DNA from: Pontibacter liquoris
GTDB lineage: Bacteria; Bacteroidota; Bacteroidia; Cytophagales; Hymenobacteraceae
DNA length: 64,000 bases
Reading direction: 5' to 3'
Assembly (NCBI RefSeq): GCF_022758235.1
Contig: NZ_JALEBG010000002.1
Span: 310,001 to 374,000 of the forward strand
Positions 43,626-52,204 of this stretch are shown in pieces. A program made the position numbers and the translations under genes. Position 1 is the stretch's first letter. The number at the start of each line of letters is the position of its first letter. The notes under the pieces were generated by a model. That model saw only the letters and a list, made by a program, of their open reading frames with translations, made no database searches and was not told the DNA's origin.

Positions 43626-44723
43626 TTATTTGGTGAGCAGGCCTTTCACCTCGGCTATGTCCGGGGTATCGTTGTGGTGCCACTTGCCTTTTACGACGCC
43701 GTTCTGCAGCAGCACCAGCCCGGGGTTGGCCCGGATAATGGTTTTGAGCACTGTGCCGTCACCGAAGTAGTAAGGCGCTGCCAGGTTTACCTCGTGGCGG
43801 AACATCTCAAACTCCTGTCCGCTGCTGCTCGTTACCACCATCGGCTGGATGCCGGCCTGCTCGGCAGCTTTCACCAGTTTGTTAATCTTATCAAAATCTT
43901 TCTGGTCTGCTGTGGCCGTGCTCTGCACAATGACCAGCAGCTTGTTCCCCGTGAAAACCTCCTGCGTAAAGTCGCCTTCGTCGGTCCATACATTAAAGTC
44001 TGTAATGCGGGGACCGTCTTCGGGGTTAATGGCCACCATCTCCTTAAACTTGTAGGTTTCGTCGGTCGGGTATTCTTCAAACTCCTGCTCCTGCCCGTTC
44101 TTTAGCATCACATACTTGTAGCGCAGCGGAGCTGAGGGCTTCATCAGCGCCTGAATGTCGTTGCCGGTCTTGTAAGGGCGGAAGTCGATGAACGGCAGGT
44201 GCTGGTAAGCGTACCAGCCTATGCCCACAGCAAGTATAGCAGACAGCGCCGTAACCACAGCGCCTGTTTTGGGGCGGGTAAGCGGCGGCAGGTATTTTTG
44301 CGTGAACAGCAGCACCACGATCATCACCAGCAGCACCAGGTCTTTGGTAAACGACTCCCAGGGCGTCAGCTTAATAGCATCGCCAAAGCAGCCGCAATCC
44401 GTTACTTTGTTAAAGTAGGCCGAGTAAAAGGTAAGAAAGGTAAAGAACACGATCATGGCCAGCAACGCCACCAGCACCCTCTTGAGCCGCCAGCGCAGCA
44501 GCAGGGCCACTCCGAGCACAATTTCCGAGGCACTCAGGAAAATGGACAGGAACAGGGCTGCCGGCCGAAAGGCCAGGAAAAAGGCGGCGAAGTCAGTGGC
44601 GAACACTTCAAAATATTCGTCCAGCTTAATGGCCGTGCCCACCGGGTCGTTTATCTTGATCAGGCCCGAAAAGATGAACAGCACGCCCACAAAAAACCAG
44701 CAGAATCTGCTTATATACTTCAT
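43626..44723 (-). CDS. BT_3928-family DoxX-like membrane protein with thioredoxin-like tail
   Basis: A protein common in Bacteroidota, of unproven function. Four to five membrane helices fill residues 1-190. They include FIFSGLIKINDPVGTAIKLDEY, typical of the DoxX/MauE-like fold, and DCGCFGDAIKLTPWESFTKD with Cys110/Cys112 near the membrane surface. After a last helix (about 155-172), residues 190-365 form a periplasmic domain resembling a thioredoxin fold (LLVIVQSTATADQKDFDKINKL; PGLVLLQNGVVKGKWHHND) but without the CxxC pair. A role in quinone- or thiol-linked redox chemistry of the envelope is a family-based guess. It is not clearly in an operon. Confidence 0.85.
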   Translation of the reverse strand: MKYISRFCWFFVGVLFIFSGLIKINDPVGTAIKLDEYFEVFATDFAAFFLAFRPAALFLSIFLSASEIVLGVALLLRWRLKRVLVALLAMIVFFTFLTFYSAYFNKVTDCGCFGDAIKLTPWESFTKDLVLLVMIVVLLFTQKYLPPLTRPKTGAVVTALSAILAVGIGWYAYQHLPFIDFRPYKTGNDIQALMKPSAPLRYKYVMLKNGQEQEFEEYPTDETYKFKEMVAINPEDGPRITDFNVWTDEGDFTQEVFTGNKLLVIVQSTATADQKDFDKINKLVKAAEQAGIQPMVVTSSSGQEFEMFRHEVNLAAPYYFGDGTVLKTIIRANPGLVLLQNGVVKGKWHHNDTPDIAEVKGLLTK

Positions 44724-44775
44724 TCTTATGCGTTAAAAAGTTAGAACGTTTAAAGGGTAGAGCGTTATACTATAA

Positions 44776-44868
44776 CCCTCTCCTGTTATCCCGAACAACG
44801 GGAGAGATCCGGGGCAACACCTGCTTAAAACGCAGATTTCTCGTTACACTCGAAATGACAAAAATCAA
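44776..44868. repeat. Candidate dispersed intergenic repeat with inverted segment
   Basis: CTCTCCTGTTATCCCGAACA leads into CGGGAGAGATCC, forming an interrupted CTCTCC.CCCG/CGGGAGAG inverted repeat. GCAGATTTCTCGTTACACTC and GAAATGACAAA follow. Sequences like this last part are familiar between genes in many Bacteroidota genomes. No second copy is in this window. Confidence 0.5.
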
Positions 44869-44914
44869 ATGGCAAGTATAGCATCAAACTATAAACCCAA
44901 GTATAAACTATACC

Positions 44915-45469
44915 TTACTGCACCTCCTCCGCATACCCCGACAAAATCAGGGCGAATACGGCGTAGTTGATCATGTCGCGGTAGTTGGCTTCCACGCCTT
45001 CCGAAATAAGCGTCTGCCCCTCGTTATCCTCGATCTCCTTGGTGCGGTAGAGCTTCATCAGAATAATATCAGTGATGGAGCTAACACGCATGTCGCGCCA
45101 GGCCTCGCCGTAGTCGTGGTTCTTGGCCGTGAGCAGCTTGATGTTCTCCTCGATATGGTGCGTATACTGGCGCTCCACCTCTTCGGCCGACAGGCTCATG
45201 GGGGCATCGGCAGGCAGGCTCAGCTGCATCAGGGCAATCACGCAGTAGTTGATAATGCCTGCAAACTCCCCGTTAATGTCGTCTTCTACCAGCTGCTTGC
45301 CTTTTTCCTGGATGGACCGGATGCGCTGCGCTTTGATAAAGATCTGGTCGGTGATGGAAGGCAGCCGCAGCACACGCCAGGCGGTACCATAGTCCTTCGT
45401 TTTTTTCACAAACGTATCCTTGCAGCGCTGTATTACCCGATTATATTCCTGGAGTGTTTGACTTATCAA
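44915..45469 (-). CDS. DUF1599 domain protein (two tandem repeats)
   Basis: A cytoplasmic protein of about 185 residues made of two copies of one domain: KTKDYGTAWRVLRLPSITDQ in the first half and KNHDYGEAWRDMRVSSITDI in the second, each followed by a KxxRxxxIxxxxG-like helix. This is the DUF1599 (nucleotide-modification-associated) fold. Its chemistry is not established. The start is uncertain: a TTG at 45469 gives LISQTLQEYNRVIQRCKDTF, where family similarity begins, while an ATG at 45514 would overlap the divergent folP gene. I prefer 45469. Divergent pairing with folP is seen in related genomes, from memory. Confidence 0.83.
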   Translation of the reverse strand: MISQTLQEYNRVIQRCKDTFVKKTKDYGTAWRVLRLPSITDQIFIKAQRIRSIQEKGKQLVEDDINGEFAGIINYCVIALMQLSLPADAPMSLSAEEVERQYTHHIEENIKLLTAKNHDYGEAWRDMRVSSITDIILMKLYRTKEIEDNEGQTLISEGVEANYRDMINYAVFALILSGYAEEVQ

Positions 45470-45513
45470 TTTTTTAGGTTTAATTTTAAAGACACTTGAC
45501 GCAAAGGGCACCA

Positions 45514-46371
45514 TTGGAAGCGAAAGATACGCTTTTTAGCAAAAAAACCACACTCAACTGTCGCGGAAAAATCCTGCAGCTGGACACGCCGAAGGTCATG
45601 GGGATCCTGAACCTGACCCCCGACTCTTTTTTTGCCGGCAGCCGCCTGCACTCTACTGATGAGGCCGTACGAAAAGCGGAAGCCATGCTGGCCGCTGGCG
45701 CCGATATCCTCGATATCGGGGGCTACTCCAGCCGCCCGGGTGCCGCCGATGTGCCGGCGCAGGAAGAGCAGGCGCGCATTGTGCCGGCTATTGCAGCCAT
45801 TGTAAAAGCGTTTCCGGAGGCGATCCTGTCGGTGGATACCTTTCGGGCCGGGGTGGCCGAAGCCGCTATTGACGCCGGCGCCGCCATCATCAACGATATT
45901 TCGGCCGGCCAGCTCGACGAGGCCATGTATGAAACCGTTGCACGGCTGCAGGTGCCTTACATTCTGATGCACATGCGCGGCACGCCCCAAACCATGGCAA
46001 GTATGACCGCATATGAAGATCTCGTAACCGAGGTGCTGGACGAACTGCAGGTGCAGGCAGCCCGGCTGCGGCAGCTTGGCGTAAAGGATATTATCGTGGA
46101 CCCAGGTTTTGGTTTTGCCAAAACCGTGAGCCAGAATTTTGAACTGCTGCAGCACCTGGAGGCGTTCCGTATACTTGGCTTGCCCGTGCTGGTGGGCGTT
46201 TCGCGCAAGTCCATGGCTTATAAATTTCTGGGTATCGACCAGGCCGACGCACTGCCCGGCACAATAGCGCTTAATACCATGGCGTTGATGAAAGGAGCCG
46301 CCATTTTACGGGTGCACGACGTAAAAGAAACTAAACAGACCATCGAACTTTACAAGAAAACAACACTTTGA
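45514..46371 (+). CDS. folP: Dihydropteroate synthase
   Basis: Joins p-aminobenzoate to dihydropterin pyrophosphate in folate synthesis. All family motifs are present: VMGILNLTPDSFF, DIGGYSSRPGA, AIINDISAG, LMHMRGTPQTM, VDPGFGFAKT and VGVSRKSMAYKFL. No ATG lies before the first motif. In-frame TTG codons at 45514 (giving MEAKDTLFSKKTTLN) and 45496 are the candidates; I chose 45514, which leaves space for the divergent DUF1599 gene. The stop TGA overlaps the TTG start of cdaA (TTGA), so the two are translationally coupled. The folP-cdaA arrangement is common in Bacteroidota. The usual S-T-R in GxSTRPGA reads S-S-R here. Confidence 0.93.
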   Translation: MEAKDTLFSKKTTLNCRGKILQLDTPKVMGILNLTPDSFFAGSRLHSTDEAVRKAEAMLAAGADILDIGGYSSRPGAADVPAQEEQARIVPAIAAIVKAFPEAILSVDTFRAGVAEAAIDAGAAIINDISAGQLDEAMYETVARLQVPYILMHMRGTPQTMASMTAYEDLVTEVLDELQVQAARLRQLGVKDIIVDPGFGFAKTVSQNFELLQHLEAFRILGLPVLVGVSRKSMAYKFLGIDQADALPGTIALNTMALMKGAAILRVHDVKETKQTIELYKKTTL

Positions 46372-47210
46372 TATTCTTATTCAGCATAGGTTTTTTAGAG
46401 ATCAATTTTCTCGATATTATCGACATCCTGCTCGTAACGGTGCTGCTCTACCAGCTCTACAAGCTCCTGACGGGCAGCGTGGCGCTGAAGATCTTTCTGG
46501 GGCTGTTGTCTATTTACCTGCTGTACCTGGTGGTGCGCGCGGCGGGCATGGAGCTGCTCACCATTATACTGGGTCAGTTTATGGGCGTGGGCGTGCTGGC
46601 GGCCATCATACTTTTCCAGCCCGAGATACGGCGCTTCCTGCTGATGATTGGCAAAACCACTGCCTTTAACAACGACCGCTTTTTCCGGAGCTTCCCGTGG
46701 CGCCGCGAGCAGAGCGACAAAATAAGCCTCACGCCCTTTATCGAAGCCGCCAAATCGCTGGCCGGCAAAAACACAGGCGCCCTGATCGTGTTTGCCAAAA
46801 GCTCGGAACTGAAATACTATGCTGAGTCCGGCGATCTGATCGATGCCATTATTTCCAAGCGCCTGCTCATGTCCATTTTTAACAAGAACAGCCCCCTGCA
46901 CGACGGCGCCGTGATCATTGCAAACAACCGCATCAAAGCGGCCCGCTGCATTCTGCCGGTAACCGAGAACAACGATGTGCCGGCTTCCATGGGCCTGCGC
47001 CACCGCGCCGCCATCGGCCTCACTGAAGTGACCGATAGCATTGTGCTGGTGGTATCGGAAGAGACCGGGCAGATCGCGTTGGTCCGGAATGGTGAAGTGT
47101 TCCGCAACCTCTCTTCGGCAGACTTGCGCATTAAGCTCAACCAGTTCCTCTTCGACACCGATCAGCGCCCGGCGGCCGCTGCCACCGAAAAATCCAGTAC
47201 CGCCGCATAA
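46368..47210 (+). CDS. cdaA: Diadenylate cyclase (CdaA/DacA type)
   Basis: Makes the second messenger cyclic di-AMP from two ATP. Three N-terminal membrane helices (about 10-85) are followed by the DAC domain with HDGAVII (Asp179-Gly-Ala) and MGLRHRAAIG (RHR at 211-213), the two signature motifs of the family. The start is a TTG at 46368 overlapping the folP stop by four bases; no ATG is available before the first helix. The C-terminus (after about 260) is a low-complexity Ala-rich tail. The partner regulator CdaR is not seen nearby, as usual for Bacteroidota. Confidence 0.93.
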   Translation: MIFLFSIGFLEINFLDIIDILLVTVLLYQLYKLLTGSVALKIFLGLLSIYLLYLVVRAAGMELLTIILGQFMGVGVLAAIILFQPEIRRFLLMIGKTTAFNNDRFFRSFPWRREQSDKISLTPFIEAAKSLAGKNTGALIVFAKSSELKYYAESGDLIDAIISKRLLMSIFNKNSPLHDGAVIIANNRIKAARCILPVTENNDVPASMGLRHRAAIGLTEVTDSIVLVVSEETGQIALVRNGEVFRNLSSADLRIKLNQFLFDTDQRPAAAATEKSSTAA

Positions 47211-47428
47211 TTACAAGCGCTGCTGTAACAGAATTGAAACGCTGGATCAGGAAGAGAAATCTTTTTTCAGAAAAGAGGCCCGCCATGGCTGCTCCCCTGC
47301 TCTATACTTGGAATAAGCGCCTGGCAAGTATACCAACCGGAAAGTATAAGCAGGTAGGATGATGGAAAACCAAGCAGCAAAGTATAGCCGCTCGGAATGG
47401 CTTTTCTTATACTTCCCTGCCGTATACT

Positions 47429-47629
47429 TTAGATGCTGCGCCTGTTCCAGGCAAACCAGTAAATAGCAGGCCCTACGATCGGCACAATCCATAGCACGGC
47501 CATCCAGGTCAGGCGCTGGTTCAGGTTATAATGCGATTTAAAGACAAGGTGATGAAGGCTGTAAACCACAAACACGTAGTTTAAAATAATGAGCCAGAAT
47601 ACAACAGGATTGTGATTTAACAGATTCAT
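47429..47629 (-). CDS. Small PLDc N-terminal-like membrane protein
   Basis: A 66-residue protein with two membrane helices (FWLIILNYVFVVYSLHHLVF and TWMAVLWIVPIVGPAIYWFA). The second ends with the W.VPIVGPAIYWF motif seen in the N-terminal membrane domain of cardiolipin synthases and in many stand-alone small proteins annotated as PLDc_N. The ATG at 47629 is chosen since residues upstream are basic and look non-coding. No catalytic HKD part is present, so it is not a lipase. Function is unknown. Confidence 0.75.
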   Translation of the reverse strand: MNLLNHNPVVFWLIILNYVFVVYSLHHLVFKSHYNLNQRLTWMAVLWIVPIVGPAIYWFAWNRRSI

Positions 47630-47760
47630 GTGCCGTTTCTTTTTCTTCAGACAATAACCCGGATAATTGCACTTATACCTCACCCTCCTGCAGCAAAATG
47701 CTGCGCCTCGCCCCTCTTGTGTACGGGATTATTTTGCCATCCGGACAAGTTATAAAAAAT

Positions 47761-47787
47761 AAGCCACTCCCGCTACAGGAGTGGCTT
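47761..47787 (-). terminator. Hairpin terminator after kbl
   Basis: AAGCCACTCC (47761-47770) pairs with GGAGTGGCTT (47778-47787). Reading the minus strand, TATTTTTTAT follows the stem. It is 59 bases past the kbl stop. Confidence 0.82.
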
Positions 47788-47845
47788 TTCTATACTTTAA
47801 GCAAGTATAAGCTGCGCGTGATAACGCCAGGCAGCCGAATGCTTT

Positions 47846-49036
47846 TTATTTCAGCACACCCAGCTCTCTGCCCACTTCGGTAAAGGCGGCAATGGCTTTG
47901 TCGAGGTGCTCTTTGTCGTGCACGGCCGACATTTGCACCCGGATGCGCGCCTGCCCTTTGCCTACTACCGGGTAGTAGAAACCGATCACGTAAATGCCTT
48001 TGTCGAGCATGCGAGCAGCAAACTCCTGCGCCAGTGGGGCATCGTACAGCATCACCGGCACGATCGGGTGGTCACCGGGCTTGATGTCAAAACCGGCTTC
48101 GGTGATCTTCTCGCGGAAGTACTTTGTATTCCATTCCAGCTTGTCGCGCAGCTCGGTGGTCGCGCTCAGCAGGTCCAGCACGGCAATAGAGGCGCCCACA
48201 ATAGAAGGTGCCAGCGAGTTGGAGAACAGGTATGGGCGTGAGCGCTGACGCAGCATGTCGATGATCTCTTTGCGGCCAGACGTGAAACCGCCCATCGCGC
48301 CGCCTAAGGCTTTGCCCAGCGTGCCTGTAATGATGTCTACTTTGCCCATCACGTTGTGGTACTCGTGCGTGCCGCGGCCGGTCTTGCCCATAAAGCCGGT
48401 GGCATGCGAGTCGTCCACCAGCAACACGGCATTATACTGCTCGGCCAGGGCTACGATCTTGTCCAGCTGCGCCACGGTGCCATCCATCGAGAAAGCGCCG
48501 TCCGTAACGATCACACGGTGCTTGGCTCCCTGCGACTCCTGCAGTTTTGCCTCCAGGTCGGCCAGGTTGTTATGCTCATAGCGGTAACGCTGCGCTTTGC
48601 ACAACCGGATACCGTCGATAATGGACGCATGGTTCAGGGCATCCGAGATAATAGCCGATTCGGCATCGAACAAAGGCTCAAACACCCCGCCGTTCGCATC
48701 GAAGGCCGCCGCATACAGGATGGTATCCTCTGTGCCCAGGAACTCCGACAACTTGCGTTCCAGCTCTTTGTGGATATCCTGCGTGCCGCAGATAAAGCGC
48801 ACCGAGCTCATCCCATACCCATGGGTGTCGATAGCTTCTTTGGCCGCTTCAATTACGCGCGGGTGCGCTGAAAGGCCCAGGTAGTTGTTGGCGCAGAAGT
48901 TAAGCACGTGGGCCTGCTGCGTGGTATTAATGTCAGCGCCCTGCGGCGTGGTAATGATGCGTTCTTTTTTATACAAGCCTGCTTCCTGAATTTCGGCCAG
49001 TTGCTGTTCTAAATCTGCTTTTAAGGTTCCGTACAT
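47846..49036 (-). CDS. kbl: Glycine C-acetyltransferase (2-amino-3-ketobutyrate CoA ligase)
   Basis: Splits 2-amino-3-ketobutyrate with CoA into glycine and acetyl-CoA, the second step of threonine breakdown. It is a PLP enzyme of the alpha-oxoamine synthase family, 396 residues. [46 protein letters not shown] and [14 protein letters not shown] are visible. Lys242 in the last block is the PLP lysine (Lys244 in E. coli). The threonine dehydrogenase gene lies 1.4 kb away on the other strand, separated by a Pro/Arg-repeat protein, so both steps are encoded here but not in one operon. Serine palmitoyltransferase and BioF are relatives; the full-length match and the tdh neighbour support Kbl. Confidence 0.95.
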   Translation of the reverse strand: MYGTLKADLEQQLAEIQEAGLYKKERIITTPQGADINTTQQAHVLNFCANNYLGLSAHPRVIEAAKEAIDTHGYGMSSVRFICGTQDIHKELERKLSEFLGTEDTILYAAAFDANGGVFEPLFDAESAIISDALNHASIIDGIRLCKAQRYRYEHNNLADLEAKLQESQGAKHRVIVTDGAFSMDGTVAQLDKIVALAEQYNAVLLVDDSHATGFMGKTGRGTHEYHNVMGKVDIITGTLGKALGGAMGGFTSGRKEIIDMLRQRSRPYLFSNSLAPSIVGASIAVLDLLSATTELRDKLEWNTKYFREKITEAGFDIKPGDHPIVPVMLYDAPLAQEFAARMLDKGIYVIGFYYPVVGKGQARIRVQMSAVHDKEHLDKAIAAFTEVGRELGVLK

Positions 49037-49089
49037 TTTATCGTTGTTCGTTAGTCGTTTCGCGTTATTCGGTTTGAAGAATTTTCCTG

Positions 49090-50112
49090 TTAAGCGCCTC
49101 CTTCATCGGGCTTTGGCGGCGGACGGCGCATAATGGGCCTTGGCCGCGGAGGCTTCCCTTCTTCTGCAGGCGTTTCCTTTGGCAATTCCTCTTTGGGCGC
49201 CGCCTTGTTCTCTGCGGCTGGTGCCGGGCGCTTCATCACCGGCCGGGGGCGCGGCGGCTTTGGTGGTTGCTCTGTTGCGGCTGCGTCCGGTGCCTGCGGT
49301 ATAGGTGCTTCCTGCTGGCCGGTAGTTTCTTTTACTTCCTCTTCAGGTGTTTGCTGCAGGGCTGTCGGTCGCTTGATTACGGGTCGCGGCCGCGGCGGCT
49401 TGGGTCCTTCCCCGGCCGTTGGCCCCGGACTTTCCTCTCCAACAGGAGGGGCCGGAGGCAGCGCTTCTGCTGGCTTCTGCAGCGCCGCGGGACGCTTTAT
49501 CACAGGTCTTGGGCGCGGAGCTGTAGCGGCAGCGTTTTCTGCTGGCGGCGGCGTTTCGGCTGACGCATCGTGCTCAGGCGCCTCTGGCTTTTGCAAAGCG
49601 GCGGGCCTTTTTATCACCGGGCGCGGCCGTGGCGCTGCCGGTGGCGCTGTCGGCGACGTTTCTGAAGCGGCAGGCTGCACCTGGTCTGCTGCTGTTGCGG
49701 CTTCTTCGCTTGCTGCCGTGGGTGGTTGCATGGCAGCCGGCCGGCGGATGACAGGGCGCGGTTTAGCGGGTGCGGGTGTTTGTGCAGGTGTTTCCTGTGG
49801 AACAGCCGGCAAAGACGGCGCTTCGGCTGGCGCTGGTGGAGCATCAGCCGCTGGTCGTGGCGCAGCCCGCCGGCCCGCTACGGCAGGACGCGCAGCCGCT
49901 GCAGGGGCAGCAACAGCCGGTTTGGGCACCTCGTCCTCTGCCAGGTGGTAGCGCAGGCGCACATTGTTGAGGACCATCTTGGTCGAAACATAAAAGCTAT
50001 TGGCATGCATCTGGGCATACATTTCCTGCCACGCGGCAAAGCGCGCCGGTTCTGCCGCTTCAAAAGCTGCTTTATTTATTCGTTTCTTTACCAGGTACTC
50101 TTCAAATGTCAT
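49090..50112 (-). CDS. Pro/Ala/Arg-rich repeat protein with conserved N-terminal domain
   Basis: Function not recognised. Residues 1-65 ([20 protein letters not shown]...[24 protein letters not shown]) look like a small folded helical domain. The rest is low-complexity, rich in Pro, Ala, Glu and Arg. It contains six copies of a PRPV(I/M)(K/R)RP unit, spaced 25-55 residues apart ([25 protein letters not shown] twice, [33 protein letters not shown]). The segments between repeats are acidic, so charge alternates along the chain. No signal peptide or membrane helix is present, so it is cytoplasmic. A nucleic-acid, ribosome or SH3-like binding scaffold is imaginable but unproven. It sits between kbl and tdh. 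Confidence 0.78.
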   Translation of the reverse strand: MTFEEYLVKKRINKAAFEAAEPARFAAWQEMYAQMHANSFYVSTKMVLNNVRLRYHLAEDEVPKPAVAAPAAAARPAVAGRRAAPRPAADAPPAPAEAPSLPAVPQETPAQTPAPAKPRPVIRRPAAMQPPTAASEEAATAADQVQPAASETSPTAPPAAPRPRPVIKRPAALQKPEAPEHDASAETPPPAENAAATAPRPRPVIKRPAALQKPAEALPPAPPVGEESPGPTAGEGPKPPRPRPVIKRPTALQQTPEEEVKETTGQQEAPIPQAPDAAATEQPPKPPRPRPVMKRPAPAAENKAAPKEELPKETPAEEGKPPRPRPIMRRPPPKPDEGGA

Positions 50113-50470
50113 GCTCAGGTAGTGCTATAGCGGCAAATCTGCGGCCTGGTCGTCTGTTTGGCCTATCATACGTTAAATCCCGACGTCCTCTTTACAAAGA
50201 TAGGAATTTCAATTACCTGAAACAGCGGAAGGCGCGCTTTCTGATTTCAGCGGCCCCTATTAACAAATAGTTAAATCTGCTTTGGGCACTTCTCCAGCTT
50301 AACCTGCTGCCCTACCTTTGTCCGCAAGGTGATTACGATTAGATTAGTTAAGGTTAGATTAGTTCTTGAGAGCGCTTGCTTTATAGCAGGCGTTTTCTGT
50401 TTTACACGTTTTTTATTAGTTGCCGCCCTATAAACCTTTCTTTGTCGTTATGTTTTAGTATTGCCCCGAA
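50113..50470 (+). promoter_or_regulatory. Leader region of tdh with -7 box, direct repeat and hairpin
   Basis: A perfect TAnnTTTG box (TACCTTTG, 50313-50320) is followed by an 11-base direct repeat TTAGATTAGTT (50339-50349 and 50354-50364). A hairpin (50371-50394, CGCTTGCT/AGCAGGCG) with a TTTTCTGTTTT tract comes next, well before tdh. The hairpin resembles an attenuator or the end of a short RNA. A near -7 box TTACTTTG (50476-50483) lies closer to tdh. Confidence 0.45.
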
Positions 50471-50494
50471 ATGGGTTACTTTGCGCAACAATTT

Positions 50495-51481
50495 ATGGCA
50501 ACAATGGCAAACACGAGTGATACGGTACTGGTAATTGGCGCCTGCGGGCAACTTGGCTCTGAGCTTACCCTCGAGCTGCGAAACATGTATGGCGGGGCGA
50601 ATGTAGTGGCAGCGGATATTTCAGCACCCAAGCAAGCCGATTTACGCGATTCCGGTCCTTTTGAGAAAGTTGATGTGCTGGACCCAAAGGTACTGGCCGA
50701 CCTGGCCTCAAAGTATAAATTCAAGCAGATCTACCACCTGGCGGCCGTGCTCTCGGCTACCGGCGAAAAGAACCCGAAATTTGCCTGGAAACTGAACATG
50801 GACGGCCTTTTTAACGTGCTGGACCTTGCCCTGGAGCATAAGGTAAGCAAAGTATACTGGCCCAGCTCTATTGCCGTTTTTGGCCCTGGCACGCCGCGCC
50901 AGCACACGCCGCAGCACACTGTTATGGACCCCAACACGGTCTATGGCATCAGCAAGCAGGCAGGTGAGCGCTGGTGCGAATACTACTTCGAAAAGTATGG
51001 TTTGGATGTGCGCAGCCTGCGCTATCCGGGCCTGATCGGCTACAAAGCCCTGCCCGGCGGCGGCACCACCGATTATGCCGTGGATATTTACCACAAAGCC
51101 TTGAATGGCGAAACGTATGAGTGCTTCCTGAGCGAGGACACCTACCTGCCGATGATGTATATGCCGGACGCCCTGAAAGCCACCCTGGACCTGATGCACG
51201 CCCCGGCCGAACAGGTAAAAGTGCGCAGTTCGTATAACCTGGGCGCCATGAGCTTCTCGCCGAAAGAAATAGCTGCTTCCATCCGGAAACATATTCCTGA
51301 TTTCGCGATCACCTACAAGCCCGATTCGCGCCAGCAGATCGCAGACTCCTGGCCGCAAAGCATCGACGACTGTGCCGCCCGGCAGGACTGGAACTGGAAC
51401 CCCGCCTACAACCTGGCTGCCATGACAGAAGACATGCTGGTAAACCTGAAGAAAATGAAGCAGGAGCAAACGCTGGCGTAG
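50495..51481 (+). CDS. L-threonine 3-dehydrogenase, short-chain (GalE-like) type
   Basis: Oxidises threonine to 2-amino-3-ketobutyrate with NAD, providing the substrate of Kbl. The N-terminal Rossmann motif VLVIGACGQLGSEL, the HLAAVLSATGEKNP stretch, PSSIAVFGP and the catalytic YGISKQAGE (YxxxK) identify the extended short-chain family. The late LPGGGTTDYAVDIYHKAL and DTYLPMMYMPDAL blocks are typical of the threonine-dehydrogenase group known from Flavobacterium and archaea. ATGs at 50471, 50495 and 50504 are possible. The first falls inside a near -7 box (TTACTTTG, 50476-50483), so 50495 or 50504 is preferred. A clear terminator follows. Confidence 0.92.
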   Translation: MATMANTSDTVLVIGACGQLGSELTLELRNMYGGANVVAADISAPKQADLRDSGPFEKVDVLDPKVLADLASKYKFKQIYHLAAVLSATGEKNPKFAWKLNMDGLFNVLDLALEHKVSKVYWPSSIAVFGPGTPRQHTPQHTVMDPNTVYGISKQAGERWCEYYFEKYGLDVRSLRYPGLIGYKALPGGGTTDYAVDIYHKALNGETYECFLSEDTYLPMMYMPDALKATLDLMHAPAEQVKVRSSYNLGAMSFSPKEIAASIRKHIPDFAITYKPDSRQQIADSWPQSIDDCAARQDWNWNPAYNLAAMTEDMLVNLKKMKQEQTLA

Positions 51482-51501
51482 CCGGTTAAGTATAGCTTTT
51501 T

Positions 51502-51540
51502 AAAAGGGTGATAGCAGTGTTGTTATCACCCTTTTTATTT
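51502..51540 (+). terminator. Intrinsic terminator after tdh
   Basis: AAAAGGGTGATA (51502-51513) pairs with TATCACCCTTTT (51524-51535) and a TTATTTT tract follows, 21 bases past the stop. Confidence 0.92.
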
Positions 51541-51767
51541 TGGGGAGGATGAGGTGATTCTTACCCTGGTGTTCTATGGTTATACTTGCTGGCGGTGGAT
51601 GCTATAGTTTATACTTTGGCTTATACTTGGTAGTGGCTGTTCTTCAAGTATAATATTTCGGCTATAATTCCTTGCTGCTGTTCTCAGGTCTACACTTGCT
51701 GCTATACTTGTTAGCTACTGTTCTTGCTCAGCCTTATACTTGTTCTTGTTTCATCTTTGGCTTTGGA

Positions 51768-51886
51768 GCGCTCCAAGCCCGCGGGGGCTCGTCCTTGCGT
51801 TTCGCACTGTGGCGTGAAGCTGCCCTAGCGGGCTGCCCTGACGGGCACCGCAACACACCAAGGCGCTCAACCCAAGGACTGGGAAG
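51768..51886. repeat. Dispersed repeat, GCGCTCCAAG module, copy 2
   Basis: GCGCTCCAAGCCCGCGGGGG and the following bases align with 9242-9375. The small stem is AGCCC/GGGCT here and AGTCC/GGACT there, a compensated T:A to C:G change. The end matches as AAGGCGCTCAACCC...GACTGGG. Confidence 0.72.
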
Positions 51887-51999
51887 CTTTCGATAGCTAC
51901 TGTCTATTACTATGCTAACCTCTTGTAGGGACAGGTCGTGACCTGTCTGCGCGATGGCTGCCGCTATGAAACCTTAGCCTAAGTATAGCAATAGCCGAA

Positions 52000-52024
52000 G
52001 TCCCCCTTTGAAGGGGGTAGGGGG
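52000..52024. repeat. Dispersed repeat, short CCCCCTTT hairpin module
   Basis: GTCCCCCTTTGAAGGGGGTA followed by GGGGG. It is a compact relative of the CCCCTCCTT module, with stem CCCCCTT/AAGGGGG. Confidence 0.65.
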
Positions 52025-52094
52025 ATGTTATCACCTAAACTATGCTGCTTAGACTTTACTCAAGTATAAACTCACTCTCCATACCTCTTCTTTT

Positions 52095-52140
52095 TTGTCA
52101 TCCTGAAAGGATCTTGTGAGCAAGCTAATGAAGCTAAAAC
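52095..52140. repeat. Dispersed repeat, TCATCCTG module, copy 2
   Basis: TTGTCATCCTGAAAGGATCT followed by TGTGAGCAAG. It matches 8956-9000 in the same orientation and likewise precedes a CCCCTCCTT module. Confidence 0.8.
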
Positions 52141-52165
52141 TACAACGCTTATACTACAATAACCG

Positions 52166-52204
52166 GCTCCCCTCCTTAGTCAAGGAGGGGTCAGGGGTGG
52201 TTGG
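52166..52204. repeat. Dispersed repeat, CCCCTCCTT hairpin module, copy 2
   Basis: CCCCTCCTTAGTCAAGGAGG followed by GGTCAGGGGTGGTTGG. Here the CCCCTCCTT/AAGGAGGGG stem is perfect, more so than at 9077-9114. Confidence 0.85.

Noticed and set aside
47429..47629. Cardiolipin synthase
   Set aside because: Only the two-helix N-terminal-like segment exists; no HKD catalytic motif is present.
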